12,260 nt of DNA from Deltaproteobacteria bacterium. Its GTDB lineage: Bacteria > UBA10199 > SBBF01. Each line of letters starts with the position of its first letter. The stretch's first letter is position 1. The DNA lies in assembly GCA_016207765.1 (NCBI GenBank), contig JACQOY010000042.1, forward strand, positions 1 to 12,260. Reading direction: 5' to 3'. Of this stretch, positions 7,097-12,260 are shown piece after piece. Position numbers and translations under genes: made by a program. The notes under the pieces were generated by a model. It was not told the origin of the DNA. It worked only from the letters and a program-made list of their open reading frames with translations, and did no database searches.

Positions 7097-7978
7097 AGCC
7101 AGCGAGGCCTCGGCCATCCGGAGGAAGTCGGTTTCGTTCTTGATTTTTTCCTTGCTGAAGTTGGCAATGCCCCATTTGACCTTTACCGGAACCCTGGTTT
7201 TATCCACCAAAAATTCAGCGCCGGCGATTTCGGAATCAAGGCGTTTGATCGCCTGGCGTGCCTGTTTGGCGGTGGTATGCGGCATGAGCGCCGCAAATTG
7301 CTCCTCGTTCAAACGGCCCCAGATATCGCAGGAACGGACGGTCGAGCGAAGAATCAAGCCCAGTTTTTCACAAACGGAATGAAGGCTTTTATCGCTGGTT
7401 TGAAGATCCAGAATCAGACAGGCCAAATGCAATCCGTAACGGTTGGCGCGGTGGAGTTCGCGGCTCAAAAGGGTCTGAAAATGCCGCATCGAGTAAAAAG
7501 CGGTTTCCTTGTCCATGGCTGTGTTTTGACGGAGTTCCCTGTTTTCCCGCTCCAACTGGAAAAGCCGCCCTTTAAGATTGTTTTTCTGTTTTCGTTCTTC
7601 CAACACCGAGTCCATGACATGCGGGAGCTCTTCTTCCCAGTTTTTGTTTTTCGGGAGGTAGTAGTCGGCGCCGTTTTTAAGGCAGGCGATGGCCGTTTTT
7701 TCAACGCCGGGCCGGTTGAAAAGAATGATCGGCGTTTCGCGGCGGAGCCCGCGCAACTGAATGAGAAGTTCGAGAGGCGAATGTTCAAACGCGGGGCAGT
7801 CGACAAGGATCATCTCGTAGTCGGCCACCGAAAGTTCCCCCATGGCCTTCCGGAGCGATCCAATTGATTCAACATGGCAGTGCTTCCAGTCGGGATGTGA
7901 AAGAATGGAAGCGCCGACCAATTGGCGGACAAAAGGATCTGTCGTCAGAAGAAGAATTTTCTGGATGGATGATGTCAT
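7085..7978 (-). CDS. Response-regulator receiver protein with degenerate GGDEF-like output domain
   Basis: 297 residues, probably cytoplasmic. Residues ~5–120 form a receiver domain: D60 is the likely phospho-acceptor, K110 the conserved lysine (ADYYLPK), but only one acidic residue of the usual pair is kept (D14, preceded by Thr-Thr), and Phe87 sits where Thr/Ser is expected. A charged, heptad-like linker (about 125–152) suggests a coiled coil. Residues ~155–297 resemble a GGDEF domain (DKETAFYSMRHF, then RANRYGLHLACLILDL), yet the signature position reads RLNEEQF (222–228) instead of RYGGDEF, and no RxxD inhibitory site is evident. Diguanylate cyclase activity is therefore unlikely; a binding or scaffold role is inferred. 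The start at 7978 directly abuts a palindrome and has no Shine-Dalgarno. The neighbour upstream on the same strand encodes an exported acidic protein, 78 nt away. Confidence 0.85.
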   Translation of the reverse strand: MTSSIQKILLLTTDPFVRQLVGASILSHPDWKHCHVESIGSLRKAMGELSVADYEMILVDCPAFEHSPLELLIQLRGLRRETPIILFNRPGVEKTAIACLKNGADYYLPKNKNWEEELPHVMDSVLEERKQKNNLKGRLFQLERENRELRQNTAMDKETAFYSMRHFQTLLSRELHRANRYGLHLACLILDLQTSDKSLHSVCEKLGLILRSTVRSCDIWGRLNEEQFAALMPHTTAKQARQAIKRLDSEIAGAEFLVDKTRVPVKVKWGIANFSKEKIKNETDFLRMAEASLARAS

Positions 7979-8006
7979 GTGGGGCGAACCCTGTGTTCGC
8001 CCCTAC
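7979..8006. repeat. Palindrome, GTAGGGGCG family, copy 2
   Basis: GGGGCGAAC (7981–7989) and GTTCGCCCC (7995–8003) form a perfect 9-bp stem with loop CCTGT; the outer GT/TAC pair is imperfect because the left arm lacks the A of GTAGGGGCG. It touches the start codon of the minus-strand gene. The remaining gap to 8056 is A-rich on the plus strand and shows only a weak 6-nt inverted repeat (GCCCCG/CGGGGC); I see no gene there. Confidence 0.88.
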
Positions 8007-8056
8007 AGTGCCCCGATGTCGCAAGAAAAATCAAACAAAAAAGTTTACGCGGGGCG

Positions 8057-8974
8057 TCATAGCGGCTCGATGGTGAGGGTCCCCTCGCCGGAAAGATAGA
8101 TCTCGTTGGTGATTTCGTTGTCCTCGACCTTGATGGGGGGGGCGGTCAGCTCGACTTCAACCGCTTCGTCCCCGATGAATTCCCTGATAACCAGGCTGGT
8201 CAGGGAAGGCTCGATGGCCTTTAGGATCATCAGATTGTAGGCTTCGGTGTCTCCCTGGGTATTCAGGGTGGCCCCGGTGAGATCGGTGCAGTAGGAAAAC
8301 CAGTCTTCCCTGATGTCGCCGTCCAACGAGATTTTGACGGCGGCGGAGGGGGGAGTTTCCTCTTCCTCTTCCTCGCCTGATTCGTCCTCTTTTGCGGGGG
8401 TTTTGATCACACGCGTTGTGATTTCAACCGGTACCTCCTGCATGGAGACATCCAGATCGCAGGCGAAGAGTTCGTTCTGGGCCAGGTATCCCCACTTCTG
8501 CACGTCGAAGGTCATCGGTACCTTCGCTGAAAAACGGGATCGATTCATGGTGACCGGGGTTTCAATGGAATTGGTATATTCCACTTCCAAATAGGGGGAG
8601 GGCTCTCCCACATTGATGAGCTGAAGATGCGAAACAAACCGGAGTTTCAAAAGATGGGTTTCGCCAAGAATCTTTTCTTCAAGAGTTTCTTCTTCCTCGC
8701 CGAAAAGTTCGCGATCAACCTCTTCTTCCACGTTATCTTCATCCTCCGGGTCGAGGGTTCCTGTGTAGGGGAGAGACGAATCATCCAGAAAATCATCGGC
8801 GGTTACTTCTTGGCCCGTGGAAGAGTCGGTTGTGTCGGTTTCAGATTGGGAAACGTTTTGGGTATTGCGAGTATCCCCGTTTTCTTCTTCGGGCGGCGGT
8901 AGCTCCTGTCCCCAGACCGGAATTGAAAAAAACACAAGTAAAATCAACAGCTTGATTTTTGGCAAAGGACGCAT
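8057..8974 (-). CDS. Exported acidic protein of unknown function
   Basis: 305 residues, not recognised as any named family. Residues 1–22 look like a Sec signal peptide: basic start (RPLPKIK), hydrophobic core (LLILLVFFSIPV), and likely cleavage after VWG; there is no lipobox cysteine. Residues ~23–105 are low-complexity and very acidic (Ser/Thr/Asp/Glu-rich), typical of a disordered linker. Residues ~106–305 look folded and beta-rich, with a six-glutamate run at 201–206 that may mark a surface loop, and two cysteines (C172, C229) that could form a disulfide. An 8-nt G run (plus strand, within 8130–8143) is read through without frameshift. It faces the pur operon divergently and probably leads a two-gene unit with the receiver/GGDEF protein. 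The start at 8974 is chosen because it begins the signal peptide; no strong ribosome site precedes it. Confidence 0.75.
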   Translation of the reverse strand: MRPLPKIKLLILLVFFSIPVWGQELPPPEEENGDTRNTQNVSQSETDTTDSSTGQEVTADDFLDDSSLPYTGTLDPEDEDNVEEEVDRELFGEEEETLEEKILGETHLLKLRFVSHLQLINVGEPSPYLEVEYTNSIETPVTMNRSRFSAKVPMTFDVQKWGYLAQNELFACDLDVSMQEVPVEITTRVIKTPAKEDESGEEEEEETPPSAAVKISLDGDIREDWFSYCTDLTGATLNTQGDTEAYNLMILKAIEPSLTSLVIREFIGDEAVEVELTAPPIKVEDNEITNEIYLSGEGTLTIEPL

Positions 8975-9236
8975 GATTTTTCTATCTAAAACCTTAACAT
9001 ATCAAAAACAACCCCTGATTGAAACGGTTTTCAGTTCATTGACGATCTATTATAGGGGCTGGCGTCGCCCCCTCCACCCCGCGTTGCGGGGTTGGAGCCT
9101 CCCCCTCAACGCCCTCCGGGCTTGGTGAATCTCCCGACAGGCAAAAGCCCCCTCCCCCTCTCGGGAGCGTGGCTCGCCCGAAACTAAAGTTCGCTTGCGG
9201 AAATAATTTCAAATAGTGTATATCCGTGATTCGTTT
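8975..9236. other. Divergent intergenic region (262 nt)
   Basis: This gap separates the start of the exported-protein gene from purB and must hold promoters for both. The first ~75 nt are AT-rich and the last ~45 nt are mixed; the middle is a GC-rich inverted-repeat cluster (separate entry). A weak purB promoter candidate is TTGCGG (9195–9200) with TATATC (9219–9224), 18 nt apart, which would give a very short leader. No purine riboswitch-like structure and no clear Shine-Dalgarno for purB were seen. Confidence 0.5.
9052..9167. repeat. Cluster of nested GC-rich inverted repeats
   Basis: At least four hairpins follow one another. ATAGGGGC (9052–9059) faces GCCCCCT (9067–9073) and resembles a degenerate GTAGGGGCG-family copy. 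CTCCA-CCCCGC (9072–9082) pairs with GCGGGG-TTGGAG (9086–9097), with one bulge and loop GTT. GGCGT (9061–9065) and ACGCC (9109–9113) bracket that hairpin. GCCC-TCC-GGGC lies at 9111–9121, and CTCCCGA (9131–9137) pairs with TCGGGAG (9161–9167). The stretch 9149–9161 nearly equals the left end of the ybeY insertion. Confidence 0.75.
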
Positions 9237-10534
9237 ATGATTCCCCGATACAGTCGAGATGAAATGAGCCGCATTTGGGAGCCCGAAAACCGCTTCAAGA
9301 TATGGCTTGATATCGAACTATTGGCAGTTGAGGCAAGGGCCGAAATGGGGCAGATCCCGCGCGATGTGGTGAAGGCCCTTCGCACCAAGGCCAAGTTCAA
9401 CATCGAACGGATCGATCTTCTCGAAAAAGATTTAAAACACGATGTCATTGCTTTTCTCACCTCGGTTTCCGAATTTGTGGGGCCCGAAGCGCGGCATTTG
9501 CATTACGGTATGACTTCCTCCGATGTTTTGGACACCTCTCTGGCGGTCCAATTGATGCAGGCCACCGATCTTTTGTTGAAGGGGATCGACCGGATTCTTT
9601 CGATTCTCAAATTTCGGGCGTATGAATTCAAACACACCCTCGAGATCGGGCGTTCGCACGGCATTCATGGAGAACCGATCACCTTCGGCCTCAAACTTGC
9701 TCTCTGGTACGAAGAGATGAAGCGGAACCGTGAAAGGCTCATTCATGCCCGTGAACAGATTGCCGTGGGGAAAATTTCCGGGGCGATGGGAACCTTCGCG
9801 CATCTCGATCCTTCCATCGAAGCTTTTGTCTGCGAAAGGCTTAAATTGAAACCGGCTCCTATTTCCACCCAGATCATCCAGCGGGACCGGCATGGCTATT
9901 ATTTTTCGGTTTTGGCGATCATCGGGGCGACCCTCGACAAAATAGCGGTTGAAATCCGGCATCTCCAGCGCACCGAAGTGGGGGAGGTGGAGGAATTTTT
10001 TTCGCCGGGACAAAAAGGTTCCTCCGCCATGCCCCACAAGCGCAATCCCGTGTTGAGCGAAAACATCTCCGGCCTTTCGCGTCTTCTGCGGGGGTACGCC
10101 ATGACTGCCCTCGAAAATATTCCCTTATGGCATGAACGCGACATTTCCCACAGTTCGGCTGAACGGGTCATTGCCCCCGACGCCACCGTTGCGCTTGATT
10201 TCATGCTCAACCGGATGTGCGGCCTCCTGGAAAAACTGGTTGTCTATCCCCAGAACATGAAGAAGAACCTGGACCGGACGCGGGGGCTTGTTTTTTCGCA
10301 ACGTGTCCTTTTGGCCCTGACCGAAAAGGGGTGTTCCCGTGAGGAGGCCTATCGTCTGGTGCAAAAACATGCCATGAAGGTTTTCGCCGGGGGGGGGATG
10401 GGGATTTCCCGGGTGAACTGAAGGCGGACCCCGCCGTGACCCGGTATCTCCCGACAGAGGAGATCGCCCCCCTTTTCGATCCCAACTTTTATCTGAAGCA
10501 TGTCGATACGATTTTTAAACGGGTGTTTGGATAG
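9237..10534 (+). CDS. purB: Adenylosuccinate lyase, frameshifted near the C-terminus
   Basis: PurB cleaves SAICAR to AICAR and adenylosuccinate to AMP, two steps of purine synthesis. The frame from 9237 contains the fumarase/aspartase-superfamily marks: HYGMTSSDVLDT (H89), RSHGIHGEP (H141, H144) and the signature loop GSSAMPHKRNP (S262/S263, H267). The frame then meets a run of nine G at 10389–10397 and stops at 10419–10421 after a non-family tail (MGISRVN). The true family C-terminus continues in the -1 frame (GDFPGELKADP, later FYLKHVDTIFKRVF) to TAG at 10532–10534. Restoring the frame gives about 432 residues, the normal length. Causes could be a one-G sequencing or assembly error, a real mutation, phase variation, or slippage. 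The ATG at 9237 gives the family N-terminus (MIPRYSR); GTG 9216 is an alternative. It leads the purB-purC-purS-purQ operon. Confidence 0.92.
10389..10397 (+). other. Nine-G homopolymer at the purB frame break
   Basis: The longest G run I see in the window on this strand. Ten G, or a -1 slip on nine, joins the two purB frames as Gly-Gly-Gly-Asp-Gly-Asp-Phe. The zero-frame TGA follows 22 nt after the run, and a small hairpin GGCGG-ACC-CCGCC lies at 10423–10435. Confidence 0.85.
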
Positions 10535-10543
10535 GAGAAATCC

Positions 10544-11254
10544 ATGCAAAAAAAAGAAAAACTCTACGAAGGGAAGGCAAAGATCGTCTATACCACGGAC
10601 GATCCCGATCTGTTGATCGCCTGGTTCAAGGACGATGCGACGGCGTTTGACAACACAAAGAAAGGGACCATCGTCGACAAGGGAATCATCAACAACACCA
10701 TTTCGTCGCGGTTGTTTGAAATGCTGGCGAAAAGCAGGGTGCCGAATCATTTTGTAGAGAAACTCTCCGACCGGGAACTGCTGATTCGGAAGCTCAAGAT
10801 GATTCCTCTGGAGATTTTGGTGCGAAATGTGGTGGCCGGAAGCCTCGCCAAGCGGATGGGGATGGCCGAAGGGACGCCGCTGAAAAGAACCATTCTCGAA
10901 TTTTGCTATAAAGACGATTCTTTGCATGACCCGCAGATCAACGAGGACCATGTTCTGGTTTTCGATCTCTGTACCGACCAGGAGTTGATCAACATCCGGA
11001 ACATGGCGCTCAAGGTAAACGAGGTCCTCATCCCGTTTTTTGACAAGTTGGGGATTCGTCTGGTCGATTTCAAGCTGGAATTCGGCCGGTATCGCGGAGA
11101 AACTTATTTGGGAGACGAGATCAGCCCGGACAGCTGTCGTCTGTGGGACAAAAAAACCGGCGAAAAACTCGACAAAGACCGTTTTCGCCGCGACCTCGGC
11201 GGCATTGAAGAGGCGTATAAGACCGTACTTGATCGAGTGTTGAAAGGTGCCTGA
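10544..11254 (+). CDS. purC: SAICAR synthetase (phosphoribosylaminoimidazole-succinocarboxamide synthase)
   Basis: PurC joins aspartate to CAIR using ATP, making SAICAR, the substrate of PurB. The 236-residue length equals the typical single-domain enzyme. Recognised blocks are KLYEGKAKIVY at the N-terminus, FKDDATAFD (28–36), the LIRKLKMIPLEILVRNVVAGS core, VDFKLEFGR, and LGDEISPDSCRLWD with D191–D196. The start ATG has a strong Shine-Dalgarno, TAGGAG at 10532–10537, which overlaps the TAG that ends purB in its restored frame; this tight spacing supports the longer purB end as the real one. Its stop is followed at once by an 8-nt-periodic repeat before purS. Confidence 0.97.
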   Translation: MQKKEKLYEGKAKIVYTTDDPDLLIAWFKDDATAFDNTKKGTIVDKGIINNTISSRLFEMLAKSRVPNHFVEKLSDRELLIRKLKMIPLEILVRNVVAGSLAKRMGMAEGTPLKRTILEFCYKDDSLHDPQINEDHVLVFDLCTDQELINIRNMALKVNEVLIPFFDKLGIRLVDFKLEFGRYRGETYLGDEISPDSCRLWDKKTGEKLDKDRFRRDLGGIEEAYKTVLDRVLKGA

Positions 11255-11310
11255 GTGCCCGGGTGCCCGAGTGAAGACACGGGCACGTGGGTACGCGGGT
11301 ACGCGGGTAC
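11255..11310. repeat. Seven-unit 8-nt-periodic inverted array between purC and purS
   Basis: The 56 nt divide into seven 8-mers in fixed phase: two are GTGCCCGG and GTGCCCGA, one is degenerate, and the last four are reverse-oriented relatives, including two exact GCGGGTAC copies. The two halves are thus inverted. As RNA, 11255–11269 pairs with 11280–11294 over 14 of 15 positions (two G-U pairs), with loop 11270–11279. The array starts on the nucleotide after the purC stop and ends 4 nt before the purS ATG. Confidence 0.85.
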
Positions 11311-11314
11311 GTTA

Positions 11315-11563
11315 ATGAAAGCAAAAGTTTACGTAACACTCAAAAAAGGAGTCCTCGACCCGCAGGGCAAAGCCGTGGCGCATGCCCTTCACAGCATGAG
11401 TTACAAGTCGGTGGGGGATGTGCGCCAGGGGAAATTTTTTGAAGTGTCTCTCCACGGTGTGACCCGCGCCGAAGCGGAAAAGCAGGTCAAAGAGATGGGT
11501 GAAAAGCTTCTGGCCAACACGGTCATTGAGGATTATCGGTTTGAAATAATGGATGGCGAATAG
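11315..11563 (+). CDS. purS: FGAM synthase subunit PurS
   Basis: An 82-residue PurS, the small structural subunit that links PurL and PurQ in three-part FGAM synthase (formylglycinamidine ribonucleotide synthesis). Family features: [20 protein letters not shown] at the N-terminus, GKFFEV in the middle, and a C-terminal [12 protein letters not shown]. The start at 11315 gives the normal N-terminus; the frame is open back to GTG 11255, so a 20-residue extension encoded by the repeat array is formally possible, and AAAGG at 11242–11246 is well placed for that GTG. No Shine-Dalgarno stands before 11315. Presence of PurS means PurL is of the smaller type. The end overlaps purQ by 11 nt. Confidence 0.95.
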   Translation: MKAKVYVTLKKGVLDPQGKAVAHALHSMSYKSVGDVRQGKFFEVSLHGVTRAEAEKQVKEMGEKLLANTVIEDYRFEIMDGE

Positions 11564-12248
11564 CGGAATAAAATTTGGCATTGTTGTTTTTCCCGGCTCC
11601 AATTGCGATGCCGATTCCCATCATGTTGTCACGCGCGTTCTTGGTTGCCCGGCCGAGTATCTCTGGCACAAGGAAACTTCCCTCAAAAACTCCGATGTGG
11701 TCATTCTTCCCGGCGGGTTTTCGTACGGGGACTATCTTCGTTGCGGCGCCATCGCCAAATTTTCCCCGATCATGACGGAGGTTCGGAATTTCGCCCGAAG
11801 GGGGGGAAGGGTCATCGGTATTTGCAACGGGTTTCAGGTTTTGGTCGAGACCGGTCTTCTTCCCGGCACGCTGATTAAAAACCGGGATCTCAAGTTCATC
11901 TGTGACTGGGTCGACTTGAGGCTCGAAAATACCCGGACCCTTTTCACCGGAAAAGGGAAAAAAGGGGCGACCTACCGGATGCCGATCGCCCATGGCGAGG
12001 GAAATTATTTTATCGACCCCGACGGCTTAAAGCGGCTGGAAGACGGTGGGCAGGTTGTTTTCCGCTACGCGGATTCCTCGGGCCGGGTTACGGAAGAGGC
12101 CAATCCGAACGGCTCGCTCGGCAACATCGCCGGGATCTGCAACGAGAAGGGAAATATTCTGGGCATGATGCCTCATCCGGAACGGGCCTCCGAGACCCTG
12201 CTTGGATCGGAGGATGGACGGTTTATTTTTGAATCATTGATAGGGTAG
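11553..12248 (+). CDS. purQ: FGAM synthase glutaminase subunit PurQ
   Basis: A 231-residue class I glutamine amidotransferase that supplies ammonia to PurL within the PurS/PurL/PurQ complex. The catalytic nucleophile is C91 in GICNGFQVL, and the His/Glu pair is H208/E210 in MMPHPER. Other family motifs are FPGSNCD near residue 15 and [15 protein letters not shown]. The length is normal and the gene is complete. It starts inside purS (11-nt overlap), typical of translational coupling. Its TAG stop (12246–12248) is the TAG of a GTAGGGGCG element that runs off the window. purL would be the expected neighbour beyond the window. Confidence 0.96.
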   Translation: MANSGIKFGIVVFPGSNCDADSHHVVTRVLGCPAEYLWHKETSLKNSDVVILPGGFSYGDYLRCGAIAKFSPIMTEVRNFARRGGRVIGICNGFQVLVETGLLPGTLIKNRDLKFICDWVDLRLENTRTLFTGKGKKGATYRMPIAHGEGNYFIDPDGLKRLEDGGQVVFRYADSSGRVTEEANPNGSLGNIAGICNEKGNILGMMPHPERASETLLGSEDGRFIFESLIG

Positions 12249-12260
12249 GGGCGTATTGCA
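12245..12260. repeat. GTAGGGGCG-family element, copy 3 (cut by window end)
   Basis: GTAGGGGCG at 12245–12253 matches the left arm of the 503–530 palindrome, followed by TATTGCA. As in copy 1, its TAG is the stop codon of the upstream gene. The expected right arm lies beyond the window, so the palindrome itself is not seen. Confidence 0.65.

Noticed and set aside
7277..7867. 196-codon plus-strand open frame
   Set aside because: Antisense to the receiver/GGDEF-like gene, which shows real domain motifs; this frame shows none.
8975..9010. Minus-strand promoter (TTGTTT, 17 nt, TAGATA) for the exported-protein gene
   Set aside because: The -10 match is poor and the implied leader too short; not enough to call.
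9120..9236. Purine riboswitch upstream of purB
   Set aside because: No three-way junction with the conserved purine-aptamer loops could be recognised; the hairpins are simple repeat arms.
9432..10037. 201-codon open frame on the minus strand
   Set aside because: Antisense shadow of purB.
10349..10951. 200-codon minus-strand frame spanning the purB/purC junction
   Set aside because: Antisense to two well-supported pur genes; no family features.
11255..11310. CRISPR-like array
   Set aside because: Units are 8 nt with no spacers; it is a short tandem/inverted array.

Overview
The window looks like a chromosomal housekeeping segment of a diderm (outer-membrane) bacterium. The presence of lnt (apolipoprotein N-acyltransferase) argues for diderm cells. 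The phoH–7TM-HD–ybeY–lnt–prfB layout, the pur cluster with a separate purS, and the receiver/GGDEF protein fit a deltaproteobacterial-type (Desulfobacterota or related) lineage. That placement is inferred from gene content only. No rRNA, tRNA, CRISPR array, transposase or phage gene was seen.

Region 1 (1–7039, plus strand) is a tight gene train: yjbQ-like, phoH, a 7TM-HD (PgpH/YqfF-type) phosphohydrolase, ybeY, lnt and prfB. From phoH onward the junctions are 4-nt overlaps, a 92-nt overlap or a 2-nt gap, so one transcript is likely. PhoH and YbeY act in RNA and ribosome metabolism, PrfB in translation termination, Lnt in lipoprotein maturation, and the HD protein probably in cyclic-dinucleotide turnover. 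prfB carries the classical autoregulatory +1 frameshift site.

Region 2 (7085–8974, minus strand) holds two genes convergent with prfB: an exported acidic protein of unknown function, then a receiver plus degenerate GGDEF protein. A 13-position inverted repeat sits at the convergent junction.

Region 3 (8975–9236) is the divergent intergenic gap, filled mostly with GC-rich nested inverted repeats.

Region 4 (9237–12248, plus strand) is a purine operon: purB, purC, purS, purQ. Its products catalyse steps of de novo IMP/AMP synthesis. purB is interrupted by a -1 frameshift at a run of nine G; the lost C-terminus is fully present in another frame.

The genes are ordinary; the unusual part is the small repeats between and inside them. 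(a) A palindrome with constant ends (GTAGGGGCG ... CGCCCCTAC) and variable, self-complementary cores occurs at gene borders at 503–530, 7979–8006 and 12245–12260 (cut by the window end), with a degenerate relative near 9052–9073. Two copies supply the stop codon of the upstream gene. (b) A 54-nt repeat lies in frame inside ybeY and adds 18 residues. (c) An 8-nt-periodic inverted array separates purC from purS. Copies at phoH and purS lie between a plausible Shine-Dalgarno and the start codon. I found no convincing new multi-gene system; the repeat ecology is the part worth follow-up.
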